Below are positions 40,203 to 48,361 of a DNA stretch of 64,000 bases, in pieces; positions within the stretch are counted from its first letter, which is position 1; each line of letters opens with the position of its first letter. The notes beneath the pieces are model-generated. The model had not been told where the DNA came from. It made no database searches and saw only the letters and a program-made list of their open reading frames with translations. The DNA is from Streptomyces roseolilacinus (GTDB taxonomy: Bacteria > Actinomycetota > Actinomycetes > Streptomycetales > Streptomycetaceae). The DNA lies in NCBI RefSeq assembly GCF_014649335.1, contig NZ_BMSV01000007.1, forward strand, positions 292,677 through 356,676, in the 5' to 3' direction. A program made the position numbers and the translations under genes.

Positions 40203-40802
40203 ATGACCGCATCCCGCCCGCCGCTCCGCGCCCTGCGGGCCGCGCTGTTCGCCGCGGTCTGCGTGCTGCTGTCCGCGACCGGGCACGCCCTCCAGTCCGC
40301 GCACCCCGTCCCGGTGCGCTCCCTGGTGGTGGCGTTCGGTCTGACCTGGGCACTCGCCTGGGTGGCGGCGGGCCGCCCGCGGGGCGCCCCGTCGATCGGA
40401 AGCGGGCTGGCCGCCGTGCAGGCGGTCATGCACCTGATGTTCGCGACCGCTCAGGGCTCGCCGGGCCACCCGGTCCACCCGGAACATTTCGGCCATCACG
40501 CCGACGCGGTCACCCTGCTGCCCTCGGGTGGCATGCTCATGGCCCACCTCGGTGCCGCGGCCGTCTGCGGCGTGTGGCTCGCGCGCGGCGAGAGGGCCTT
40601 CCTCCGCCTCGCCCGCACGGCGTTCGCCCCGCTGCGGCCGCCGCTCACCGCCGTACGCCTCCCGGCCGCGCCGCGCCCGCCGCGCCGCCGCCCGCCCCGG
40701 GCCTGCCGCCGGGGCGCCGGGGCCGTCCTCGCGCACACCCTGTCCCGGCGCGGCCCGCCCCGCGCCGCCGCACCCCGCGCCACGGCCCCCGCGCACCACT
40801 GA
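40203..40802 (+). CDS. Membrane protein, possibly metal-related, next to a PepSY protein
   Basis: A 199-residue protein with about four hydrophobic segments in the first 130 residues (LRAALFAAVCVLLSATGHAL; VRSLVVAFGLTWALAWVAAG; MLMAHLGAAAVCGVWLARG) and a basic, Pro/Arg-rich C-terminus. Histidine-rich stretches (GHPVHPEHFGHHAD) suggest metal contact. In other actinomycetes such proteins accompany copper-handling and PepSY genes, and a PepSY membrane protein is encoded 66 bases downstream. The ATG is close to the divergent epimerase. Function is inferred only from the neighbours. Confidence 0.72.
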   Translation: MTASRPPLRALRAALFAAVCVLLSATGHALQSAHPVPVRSLVVAFGLTWALAWVAAGRPRGAPSIGSGLAAVQAVMHLMFATAQGSPGHPVHPEHFGHHADAVTLLPSGGMLMAHLGAAAVCGVWLARGERAFLRLARTAFAPLRPPLTAVRLPAAPRPPRRRPPRACRRGAGAVLAHTLSRRGPPRAAAPRATAPAHH

Positions 40803-40868
40803 CGCCGGGGGCCGCTCCCCCCTGTCGTCGGCGCCGCGGACACGCGTGCGCCCGTACCGAGGACACCC

Positions 40869-42368
40869 ATGCGTACGAAAGCCCACGAAGCGGGACAGGA
40901 TCCCGCTCCTCCCGCCGCATCCGACCCGGCCGACCCGCCCGCCGCACCCGACCCGTCCGCCGCACCCGACCCGTCCGCCGCGTCCGGCCCGGCCGCCCCA
41001 CCCGCCGCCCCCGCCCCGGCGCGGCGCGGCACCTGGAGCGCCCTGCGCCCGCTGGTGCTGCGCCTGCACTTCCACGCGGGCCTGCTCGTCGCCCCCTTCC
41101 TGCTCGTCGCCGCCGTCAGCGGCCTGCTGTACGCCCTCTCCTTCCAGGCCGAGGAGATCGTGTACCGGCACGAACTGGAGGTCCCCGCCGGCGACCGCGT
41201 CCTGCCGCTGTCCGAGCAGGTCGCCGCCGCCCGCCGCGCCCACCCGGACGCCACCGTCACGGCCGTGTGGCCCGCGCCCGAGGAGGGCGCCACCACCCGG
41301 GTCCTCATGGCGGGCCCGGACGTCGAGGAGGGCACCTCCCTCGCGGTGTTCGTCGACCCGTACACCGCCGCGGTGCGCGGCGCGCTGCCCAGCTACGGCA
41401 GCTCCGGCGCCCTGCCGCTGCGCACCTGGCTGGACGGACTCCACCGCGACCTGCACCTGGGCGAACCCGGCCGCCTCTACAGCGAACTGGCCGCCGCCTG
41501 GCTGGCGGTCGTCACGCTCGGCGGGGTCCTGCTCTGGCTGGGCCGCCGCCGCACCTCGCGGCGCTCCCTGCTCCTGCCGGAGCGCGGCCCCCGCTCCCGC
41601 CGCCGCACCCTGTCGTGGCACGGCGCGGTCGGCCTGTGGGCGTCGGCGGGACTGCTCGCCCTGTCGGCGACGGGCCTGACCTGGTCGACGTACGCCGGCG
41701 AGAACATCGCCTCCGTGCGGGAGCGGCTCGGCGGGGCCACGCCCACCGTCTCCGCCGCCCTCGGCGGGGCCGCGGCGGGCGGCGGCGCGCACGAGGGCCA
41801 CGGCGCCCACCACCGGCCGGACGCGCCCGCCACCGGGGCCGACGTCGGGATCGACCGGGCGGTGGAGGCGGCCGGACGCGTCGGCGTCGACGGGCGGATC
41901 GCCGTCATCCCGCCCGCCGACGGCAACGGGTACGTGGTCAAGGAGACCGACACCCAGTACCCCGTCCACCTGGACCAGGCCGCGGTCGACCCGGCGACCG
42001 GCGACGTCATGGACGTCCTGCGCTTCGCGGACCACCCCCTGCTCGCGAAGCTCACCCGCTTCGGGATCGACGCGCACACGGGCGTCCTCCTGGGCCTGGC
42101 CAACCAGCTCGCCCTCGCCGCGCTCGCCGCCGCCCTGGTCCTGCTGATCCTGTGGGGCTACCGCATGTGGTGGCTGCGCCGGCCCGGCCGCCCGGTGGCG
42201 CTCGGCGCGTGGCGGCGCGTTCCCGCGACGGCGCTGCTGCCGCTGGCCGCGGGCACCGCCCTGGTCGGCTGGTTCGTCCCGCTGCTGGGGCTGAGCCTGC
42301 TGGGGTTCCTGGCCGTCGACGCCGCCCTCGCGGTCCTCTCCCGCCGCCGCGCCCGCCGCGCGGCGTAG
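40869..42368 (+). CDS. PepSY-associated membrane-helix protein
   Basis: A 499-residue membrane protein of the PepSY-TM family: first helix at LHFHAGLLVAPFLLVAAVSG, a second pair around ELAAAWLAVVTLGGVLLWLG and LSWHGAVGLWASAGLLALSA, and terminal helices at LALAALAAALVLLILWGY and later. Two PepSY-like extracellular regions are present; the second is entered by a His-rich loop (GGGAHEGHGAHHRP), a probable metal ligand patch. Family members are linked to iron or copper reduction and uptake. The N-terminal 50 residues are Asp/Pro/Ala-rich, encoded in part by an 18-bp unit repeated twice in frame at 40941-40976. A strong bidirectional terminator follows. Confidence 0.88.
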   Translation: MRTKAHEAGQDPAPPAASDPADPPAAPDPSAAPDPSAASGPAAPPAAPAPARRGTWSALRPLVLRLHFHAGLLVAPFLLVAAVSGLLYALSFQAEEIVYRHELEVPAGDRVLPLSEQVAAARRAHPDATVTAVWPAPEEGATTRVLMAGPDVEEGTSLAVFVDPYTAAVRGALPSYGSSGALPLRTWLDGLHRDLHLGEPGRLYSELAAAWLAVVTLGGVLLWLGRRRTSRRSLLLPERGPRSRRRTLSWHGAVGLWASAGLLALSATGLTWSTYAGENIASVRERLGGATPTVSAALGGAAAGGGAHEGHGAHHRPDAPATGADVGIDRAVEAAGRVGVDGRIAVIPPADGNGYVVKETDTQYPVHLDQAAVDPATGDVMDVLRFADHPLLAKLTRFGIDAHTGVLLGLANQLALAALAAALVLLILWGYRMWWLRRPGRPVALGAWRRVPATALLPLAAGTALVGWFVPLLGLSLLGFLAVDAALAVLSRRRARRAA

Positions 42369-42381
42369 CGCCCGCGCGGCA

Positions 42382-42419
42382 GGGCGCCCCCGGCCGGACG
42401 GTTCCGGCCGGGGGCGCCC
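42382..42419. terminator. Bidirectional terminator between the PepSY gene and glnII
   Basis: A perfect 16-bp stem (GGGCGCCCCCGGCCGG with its complement) and a 6-base loop ACGGTT lie between the convergent stops of the two genes. Confidence 0.8.
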
Positions 42420-42437
42420 CCTCGCGCACGGGCGGGA

Positions 42438-43469
42438 TCAGACCTGGCCGGCCTTCTCCAGCGCCTCGCAGCAGGTGTCCACCATCAGGCGGGTCACCAC
42501 GTACGGGTCGACGTTGGCGTTCGGACGGCGGTCCTCGATGTAGCCCTTGCCGTCCTTCTCGACCTGCCACGGGATGCGGACCGACGCGCCGCGGTCGGAG
42601 ACGCCGTAGCTGTACTGGTCCCACGGGGCCGTCTCGTGCAGGCCGGTCAGGCGCTCGTCGACGCCGGCGCCGTAGTTCTTGACGTGGTCGAGCGGCTTGG
42701 AGCCCTCACCGAGCGCCTCGCACGCGGTGATGATCGCGTCGTAGCCCTCGCGCATCGCCTTCGTGGAGAAGTTGGTGTGCGCGCCCGCGCCGTTCCAGTC
42801 GCCCTTCACCGGCTTGGGGTGCAGCGTCGCGGAGACCTCGAAGTCCTCGGCCGTGCGGTAGAGCAGCCAGCGGGCGATCCACAGCTGGTCGGCGACAGTG
42901 ACCGGGTCGAGCGGGCCGACCTGGAACTCCCACTGCCCCGGCATGACCTCGGCGTTGATGCCGGAGATGCCCAGACCCGCGGCGAGGCAGTGGTCGAGGT
43001 GCGTCTCGACGATGTCGCGGCCGTGGATCTCGTCCGCGCCGACCCCGCAGTAGTAGCCGCCCTGCGGGGCGGGGAAGCCGCCCTCGGGGAAGCCGAGCGG
43101 GCGGTGGCCCTTGAAGAAGGTGTACTCCTGCTCGATGCCGAAGATCGGCTCCTGGGCGGCGTACTTCTCCGCGACCTCGACCAGCTGCGCCCGGGTGTTC
43201 GTGGAGTGCGGCGTCATGTCCGTGTTCAGGACCTCGCACAGCACCAGGACGTGCTCGCCGCCGCGGATCGGGTCCGGGCAGGAGCGGACCGGCTTCAGCA
43301 CGCAGTCCGAGGAGCGGCCCTCGGCCTGGTTGGTGCTGGACCCGTCGAAGCCCCAGACCGGCAGCTCGGCGACGTCCGCGACCGCGGTGGCCAGGATCCT
43401 CGTCTTCGAGCGCAGCTTGGCGGTCGGCTCGGTGCCGTCGATCCAGATGTACTCAGCCTTGATGGTCAC
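42438..43469 (-). CDS. glnII: Glutamine synthetase type II (GSII)
   Basis: A 343-residue eukaryote-like type II glutamine synthetase, the standard length for the family. Motifs: AEYIWIDGTEPTAKLRSKTR at the N-terminus, WGFDGSSTNQAEGRSSDC, GAGAHTNFSTKAMR and ASVRIP. It forms glutamine from glutamate, ammonia and ATP in the cytoplasm, and is a heat-labile backup to GlnA found in Streptomyces, Frankia and rhizobia. Type II enzymes lack the adenylylation tyrosine, so GlnE does not act here. A GlnR-type operator lies 55-95 bases ahead of the ATG, indicating induction under nitrogen limitation. It sits 93 bases after the ARPP-2-like gene in the same direction. Confidence 0.97.
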   Translation of the reverse strand: MTIKAEYIWIDGTEPTAKLRSKTRILATAVADVAELPVWGFDGSSTNQAEGRSSDCVLKPVRSCPDPIRGGEHVLVLCEVLNTDMTPHSTNTRAQLVEVAEKYAAQEPIFGIEQEYTFFKGHRPLGFPEGGFPAPQGGYYCGVGADEIHGRDIVETHLDHCLAAGLGISGINAEVMPGQWEFQVGPLDPVTVADQLWIARWLLYRTAEDFEVSATLHPKPVKGDWNGAGAHTNFSTKAMREGYDAIITACEALGEGSKPLDHVKNYGAGVDERLTGLHETAPWDQYSYGVSDRGASVRIPWQVEKDGKGYIEDRRPNANVDPYVVTRLMVDTCCEALEKAGQV

Positions 43470-43524
43470 GGGGCCTCATCCTCTTGCGGGTGCAGCGGTA
43501 TGCCGCGCAGCCTGGCAACAGGGG

Positions 43525-43562
43525 GTTTCCCGACCGTTGCCCGGGTGTGAACCCCGTGTTAC
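43525..43562 (-). promoter_or_regulatory. GlnR operator of glnII
   Basis: On the minus strand: GTAAC, 6 bases, TTCAC, 6 bases, GCAAC, 6 bases, GAAAC. The four half-boxes keep the exact 11-base periodicity of the GlnR a-b/a-b operator, with the second the most divergent from the GAAAC consensus. The operator fills the gap right up to the ARPP-2-like stop codon. Confidence 0.75.
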
Positions 43563-44732
43563 TCAGCCTTCCCGCAGGGCGCGCGCCCGCCGTGCGACCG
43601 CGTGCGCGTCGAGCAGCGCCCCGAAACCGGCCCGCCGGACCCGGGCGACCAGCTCCTCGTACCCCGTCCCGAGCGCCTCCGCGGTACGGGCCACGTCCCA
43701 GTCGCAGTCCGCCAGCCGCCGCAGCACCCAGCCGCGCCGGACCTGGTTCTCCGACAGCCGGAACGTCTTCAGGTAGGCCGTCCGCCCCTTCCGGTCGGTG
43801 ATCACCTCGCCGATGTGCCGGCCGCCCCGGTCGGCCTGGAACGTCGGCAGGAAGCGGTACAGCGCGAACGGCCCCGCCCGGTGCACCCGCTCCCACGCGT
43901 ACGGCGACTCCAGCAGGTCGCGCGCCATCAGCCCGTCGTGCGCCGCCGTCCACGCGAGCTCCTCGGCGCGCGCGGCGGCCCGCAGGTCCGCGAGGGTCCG
44001 CACGCGGCCCGCCGCGTCGTCGATCCGCGCGGCGAACGCGGGCACCGGCCGCCCGTACAGCGCGTACTGGTGCACCAGCTCGCCGTACAGGTCCCGCACC
44101 AGCGACGGGTGCAGGGCCCGGTAGTCGTCCGGGTGCGGCACGACGAACGCCGCGGCGAGGGCGTCCGCCGCGTACACCACCACCCCGCACTGCCCCGGGT
44201 GGATCTCGAAGACCCGCAGCGCCTCGGCGAGCCCCCGCACCGAGGACCCCGCGTACGCGTCCTCCTCCCGCGGCGACAGCCCCCGGCGCACCGCCTGCCG
44301 GGACCACTCCTCCCACACCACCGACGGCCCGCCGAAGTGCAGCGCCAGGTACCCCTCCAGCGCCAGGTGCAGCGGCAGGAACCGCAGCCGCCTCCCGTCG
44401 CCGCCCCCGACCCGCCGGGCCGTCCGGTGGTGCGTCCGCAGCGGCACGCACTCCGGCGCGGCGGTGTCCAGCTGCGTCCCGTACGCCGCGCCCCACCGCG
44501 GGCCGCCCCCGGCGCCGCCCCCGCCGGACCAGTCGGCGACGAAGCCGTGCGGGATGTACGACGTGTACGTGTGCCCCCCGCCGAGCACGACCCGGCCGTA
44601 CTCGTCGCCGTACAGCTCCTCGTGCAGCCGCAGCCCCTCGACCGGCCGCTCCCGCAGCAGCGGCACCAGCCGGACGCCGCCCCACACCTGCGAGGGCCCG
44701 GCCGTCAGCCCGGCCAGGTCGATCCGGCTCAC
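43563..44732 (-). CDS. ARPP-2-like domain protein of unknown function
   Basis: A 389-residue cytoplasmic protein (no signal, no membrane helices). It begins VSRIDLAGLTAGPSQVWGGV and has a long conserved globular region; I associate this start with the ARPP-2 domain described in connection with predicted RNA-repair and conflict systems, but only from memory. The C-terminal 80 residues include a likely helix-turn-helix (FRLSENQVRRGWVLRRLADC, then DVARTAEALGTGYEELVARV). It overlaps the vWA-type gene upstream in GTGA, so the two are co-translated and probably work together. Its stop touches the glnII operator. No catalytic site can be named. Confidence 0.72.
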   Translation of the reverse strand: MSRIDLAGLTAGPSQVWGGVRLVPLLRERPVEGLRLHEELYGDEYGRVVLGGGHTYTSYIPHGFVADWSGGGGAGGGPRWGAAYGTQLDTAAPECVPLRTHHRTARRVGGGDGRRLRFLPLHLALEGYLALHFGGPSVVWEEWSRQAVRRGLSPREEDAYAGSSVRGLAEALRVFEIHPGQCGVVVYAADALAAAFVVPHPDDYRALHPSLVRDLYGELVHQYALYGRPVPAFAARIDDAAGRVRTLADLRAAARAEELAWTAAHDGLMARDLLESPYAWERVHRAGPFALYRFLPTFQADRGGRHIGEVITDRKGRTAYLKTFRLSENQVRRGWVLRRLADCDWDVARTAEALGTGYEELVARVRRAGFGALLDAHAVARRARALREG

Positions 44733-46144
44733 GCGTCCCCCAGGAAGAGCGCCACCCGACGGTCCAGGTACGCCCGCAGCTCCGCGAGGCCGGTGCGCCC
44801 CTCCGCGAACTGGGCGATCTCCACCAGCGACGGCAGGTCCTCCGCGTCCCGCACCCCGGCGGTCGGCACGCACGGCGCCAGCCGCCGCACGTCGAAGCCG
44901 TCCGCGTCGTACACCGGGTTCAGGTGCACCACGCTCGTCCGCCGCTCCGGATCCAGCCGGGTCCGCCACACGCGCAGCACCTCTCCGGCGAGCCCGGGCG
45001 GCGCGTTGTCCCAGCCGTCCGACACGATCAGCAGCCGCTGCGGACCGGTCTCCAGCGCGTCCAGGATCCGGGCGCCCAGCGGCGTCGGACCCCAGGGCCG
45101 CGCCATCAGCGGGTCGGTGGAGCCCGACGTCCACAGCGGCGCGTACCCGCCCGGCCGGGCCAGCGCCTCCAGCAGGAAGTGGCAGCCCAGCGCCACCGCC
45201 AGCGGCCGGCGCCGCTTCACGCCCGACCCGTACGACGAGTAGCTGTCGTCCAGCACCGCCGCGACCCGTCCCCACGTCCCCGCGTGCGGACCCGCCGCCC
45301 GGCGGGCCGCCGCCCGCAGCGCGCCCGTCAGCTCCGCCCGCCGCGCCGCCCGCTCCTCGAACCCGAGCGACAGCGCGTACAGCGCGAGCCGGGTCAGCGG
45401 CATCGCCGCCAGGCCGGCCGCGGGCACCCCCGCCCGGCCCTGCGCGCGCAGCCGCTCCAGGCGGGTCATGCGGGGTGCCATCCGCTCCAGGAACACCGCG
45501 CGCGGCACGCCGTGCCGGGCGGCGAACCCCTCGGCGACGGTGAACGGCAGCTCGTACAGCGCGGCCTGCTCGTGGCGGGCGCGGCGGCGCGCGTCGAGGC
45601 GCGGGTCGTCGTAGCGGGCGCGGCGGCGCGGAGCGAACAGGAAGTCGCCCAGCTCCGTGCCGCCGGGCAGCAGGTGCGCGTGCCGGACGGCGTGCTTCAG
45701 CCCGGCCCGGTACTTCACCGCGTCGTGCGCGAGGTCGGGCCGGGACGCCAGCCAGTCGCGCATCACCGCCCGCGTGCGCCGGTTGTTGACCCGGGCGGCG
45801 CGCAGGGCGTCGAACAGCCGGTACACGCGGGGCGGGGGCAGCGTGGCGAGCCGGGCCGCGACGAGCCGCCCCTCCAGCCGCTTCTCCTGCGGGCCCGCCT
45901 CGTCCGCGTGGCGCAGCAGCCGCTCGACGACGAGGGCGGCGTTGTGGTCGTTGATGTCGAGGGCGAGCGACGCGGCGTACAGGGGGCGGTAGTTGACCCG
46001 TACGTACGCGTGGAGGAAGTCCAGCGACAGCCGCTGCTCGTCGGCCGTCGACCGGAACTCGCGCTGGCCGGACGCGGTGACGGCGGCGTTGACGAAGAGG
46101 AGCACGTCCTCGGCGGCGACGAGGTCGGAGAACGTCTCGGCCAT
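44729..46144 (-). CDS. TROVE-like/vWA domain protein
   Basis: A 471-residue protein. The N-terminal 270 residues are helical and repeat-like, similar in style to TROVE/HEAT-type modules (LVVERLLRHADEAGPQEKRL; VNNRRTRAVMRDWL). The C-terminal part is a vWA domain with a metal (MIDAS) site: Asp299-x-Ser301-x-Ser303 in VAAVLDDSYSSYG, a Thr in TPLGARIL, and Asp376 in LLIVSDGWDN. This is the architecture of bacterial Ro60-like RNA-binding proteins, though the similarity is judged by eye. It overlaps the ARPP-2-like gene at its stop codon. Its start is divergent from an oxidoreductase gene. Confidence 0.7.
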   Translation of the reverse strand: MAETFSDLVAAEDVLLFVNAAVTASGQREFRSTADEQRLSLDFLHAYVRVNYRPLYAASLALDINDHNAALVVERLLRHADEAGPQEKRLEGRLVAARLATLPPPRVYRLFDALRAARVNNRRTRAVMRDWLASRPDLAHDAVKYRAGLKHAVRHAHLLPGGTELGDFLFAPRRRARYDDPRLDARRRARHEQAALYELPFTVAEGFAARHGVPRAVFLERMAPRMTRLERLRAQGRAGVPAAGLAAMPLTRLALYALSLGFEERAARRAELTGALRAAARRAAGPHAGTWGRVAAVLDDSYSSYGSGVKRRRPLAVALGCHFLLEALARPGGYAPLWTSGSTDPLMARPWGPTPLGARILDALETGPQRLLIVSDGWDNAPPGLAGEVLRVWRTRLDPERRTSVVHLNPVYDADGFDVRRLAPCVPTAGVRDAEDLPSLVEIAQFAEGRTGLAELRAYLDRRVALFLGDA

Positions 46145-46337
46145 GGTCCCCCCGATCGGCCGGCGGTGCGTGTGCGGTGGTGTGCGCCGGCCGGGGAATG
46201 AGGGCGTGAACAGCGAAGGCGTTGCTTACAGGGCAGGTCTCGGAAGTCACGCCGGAGTCCCGCGGCCGGCCCGGGAAAGGTAGCACCGGAGGCGCCCGGA
46301 CCGGCATGGTTTTCGAGCGGCGGGCAGACTTGCGGAC

Positions 46338-47228
46338 ATGACGAAGGCGATACGCATCGGACTCCTCGGCACGGGCCCCTGGGCCACCCGCACGCACGCC
46401 CCCGCGCTGGCGGCGCACCCGGACGTGGACTTCAGCGGGGTGTGGGGGAGGCGGCCGGACGCGGCCGCCGGGATCGCCGCGGAGTTCGGCACGCGCGCGT
46501 ACGAGGACGTCGACGCCCTGTTCGCGGCGAGCGACGCCGTGGCCCTCGCGCTGCCGCCCGACGTGCAGGCGCCGCTCGCCGCGCGGGCCGCGGCGGCCGG
46601 GTGCCACCTGCTGCTGGACAAGCCGGTCGCGACGAGCGTGGCGGGCGCGCGGGAGGTGGCGCTGGCGGCGGAGAAGGCCGGGGTGGCGTCCGTGGTGTTC
46701 TGCACGCTGCGGTTCGCGGCGGCCACCGCGCCGTGGATCGAGGAGCAGGCGGCGGCGGGCGGCTGGTACCTGGCGCGGGCCCACTGGCTGGGCGCGCTGT
46801 TCTCGCCGGGTTCGGCCAGCGCGTACGCCGCGTCGCCGTGGCGCCGGGAGAAGGGCGCCCTGTGGGACGTGGGCCCGCACGTCCTGTCGGTGCTGCTGCC
46901 GGTGCTGGGCGACGTGACGGAGGTGGTGGCCGCGGCGGGCCCGGACGACACCCGGCAGCTGGCGCTGCGGCACGCGGGCGGCGCGGCCGCCTCGGCGGTC
47001 CTCTCGCTCAGCGCGCCGGTCGCGGCGGCGAGCGCGGGCATCACGCTGCACGGCGACCGGGGGCAGGTGGACATGCCGCGCTGGGACGACGCGGTCGGGT
47101 CGTTCGCGGCGGCGGTGGACGCGCTGCTGGAGGCGGCGCGGACGGGCGTGCCGCACGGGTGCGACGCCTGGTTCGGGCTGCGGATGACGGAGATCCTGGC
47201 CGAGGCGGAGGGGCGGCCGGCGGCCTGA
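46338..47228 (+). CDS. Gfo/Idh/MocA-family oxidoreductase
   Basis: A 296-residue NAD(P)-dependent oxidoreductase. The N-terminal Rossmann fold starts RIGLLGTGPWATRTHAPAL, and the family EKP-like motif reads LLLDKPVATSV, with Lys for catalysis. The C-terminal domain is shorter than usual (family normally 330-380). Substrates in this family are sugars or inositols; nothing nearby narrows it. It is divergent from the vWA gene and convergent with the ArsC-like gene, with a hairpin between. Confidence 0.87.
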   Translation: MTKAIRIGLLGTGPWATRTHAPALAAHPDVDFSGVWGRRPDAAAGIAAEFGTRAYEDVDALFAASDAVALALPPDVQAPLAARAAAAGCHLLLDKPVATSVAGAREVALAAEKAGVASVVFCTLRFAAATAPWIEEQAAAGGWYLARAHWLGALFSPGSASAYAASPWRREKGALWDVGPHVLSVLLPVLGDVTEVVAAAGPDDTRQLALRHAGGAAASAVLSLSAPVAAASAGITLHGDRGQVDMPRWDDAVGSFAAAVDALLEAARTGVPHGCDAWFGLRMTEILAEAEGRPAA

Positions 47229-47238
47229 GGCCCGTACG

Positions 47239-47266
47239 GGTCCGGGGCCCGTACGGGCCCCGGACC
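47239..47266. terminator. Terminator after the Gfo/Idh/MocA gene
   Basis: A 13-bp perfect inverted repeat (GGTCCGGGGCCCG with its complement) around a central TA lies 10 bases after the stop codon, between convergent genes. Confidence 0.7.
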
Positions 47267-47389
47267 GCGGGCGGTGCGGGAGCGGGCGGGGAGGCCCGCA
47301 CCGGCGCGGACGCCCCGGACGAAAGACCCCCACCCAGCGCCGCCCCGCACCTCGGCACCGGGACAACGCCTCAAAACCGGGTCGGCGCC

Positions 47390-47752
47390 TCAGGACCGGG
47401 ACAGCGCCTCCCGGACGGCCTCCTCCGAGCGGCCGACCACCGCCGTGCCGTCGTCGGCGGTGATGAGGGGCCGCTGGATGAGCTTCGGGTGCGCGGCCAG
47501 CGCCTCGATCCACCGCCCGCGGGACGCCTCGTCGCGTGGCCAGTCCTTCACCCCCAGCTCCTTCGCCTCGGCCTCCTGGGTGCGGGTGATGTCCCACGGC
47601 TCCAGCCCGAGCCGGTCCAGGACGTCGCGGATCTCGTCGGCGGACGGCACGTCCTCCAGGTACCGGCGGACCGTGTACCGGGCGCCCTCCGCGTCGAGCA
47701 GGTCCAACGCGCCACGGCACTTGGAACAGGCGGGATTGATCCAGATCTCCAT
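47390..47752 (-). CDS. ArsC/Spx-family reductase-like protein
   Basis: A 120-residue thioredoxin-fold protein of the ArsC/YffB/Spx family with CSKCR at residues 9-13 (CxxC instead of the single Cys of classical ArsC), and the conserved LIQRPLITADDGTAVVGR strand near the C-terminus. The family includes glutaredoxin-coupled arsenate reductases and regulatory Spx proteins; with no ars genes near, arsenate reduction is only one possibility. The start codon lies at the beginning of the conserved fold (MEIWINPACSK). Confidence 0.88.
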   Translation of the reverse strand: MEIWINPACSKCRGALDLLDAEGARYTVRRYLEDVPSADEIRDVLDRLGLEPWDITRTQEAEAKELGVKDWPRDEASRGRWIEALAAHPKLIQRPLITADDGTAVVGRSEEAVREALSRS

Positions 47753-47886
47753 GCCGCCACCGTACCCCCGGAAAGGCCCCCGGACCCCGTCTGGCCAGGG
47801 CCGTTTGTCAGTGCCCGCCGGTAGAATCGAAGCAGTCAGTGAGGGTCCGGGGGAGGGCCCTCACACCCCGCACCAGGAGGTCGCCG

Positions 47887-48162
47887 ATGGCCGTCGCCAC
47901 CGTCACGCCGCTGCCGCTCGAACCCTGGAAGCCCCTGCGGAAGAAGCCGCTCCCGGCCGGACAGCCGCGCGAGTGGTACGTCTCCCACAACCGCCGCCTC
48001 AAGGCCATGCGCCTCGCGATAGCCCTGCTCGACTCGGGCGTGTACATCGCCTCCAAGGCCGACGACAAGAGGATCCGCGCCACGGCCCAGGACCTCGGCA
48101 TCCACCCGCCGTCCGACACGACCTGCCGCATGGTCCGCTCGCTGATCCGCTCCACCCACTGA
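47887..48162 (+). CDS. Small conserved basic protein of unknown function
   Basis: A 91-residue soluble protein, rich in basic residues, predicted mostly helical in its second half (RRLKAMRLAIALLDSGVYIA). It starts behind AGGAGG at ideal spacing, which strongly supports a real gene despite its size. A TAGAAT box at 47822-47827 may be the -10 of its promoter, though no -35 sits at normal spacing. It is followed by a strong terminator shared with glnA. I recall similar small proteins beside glnA in other Streptomyces; function unknown. Confidence 0.78.
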   Translation: MAVATVTPLPLEPWKPLRKKPLPAGQPREWYVSHNRRLKAMRLAIALLDSGVYIASKADDKRIRATAQDLGIHPPSDTTCRMVRSLIRSTH

Positions 48163-48295
48163 CCGACCGCCGACCGACCGGCCCGCGGCGGGCGGGGCAG
48201 GGCCCCGGCCGCCGCGGGCACCCCACGCCCCGCCGCCCCACCGCACGCCGCGCCGGGCCCCCTCGACGGCCCGGTGCCCCGCCCCCGCGAAGCGG

Positions 48296-48329
48296 CGAGG
48301 GCCGCCACCCCAGGGGGTGGCGGCCCTCG
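48296..48329. terminator. Bidirectional terminator between the small basic gene and glnA
   Basis: A perfect 15-bp stem (CGAGGGCCGCCACCC with its complement) closes a four-base loop in the convergent gap, 33 bases after the glnA stop. Confidence 0.8.
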
Positions 48330-48361
48330 AAGGCTGCCCGGCGCGGGAACGGACCCGCGGC

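Noticed and set aside
40930..41010. Asp/Pro/Ala repeats as a sign of a collagen-like or surface protein
   Set aside because: The tail is short and precedes the first membrane helix; it is a cytoplasmic tail in the PepSY protein.
47805..47827. TTGTCA and TAGAAT as a promoter for the small basic gene
   Set aside because: Only 11 bases separate the two boxes, too short for a -35/-10 pair; only the TAGAAT remains a possible -10.
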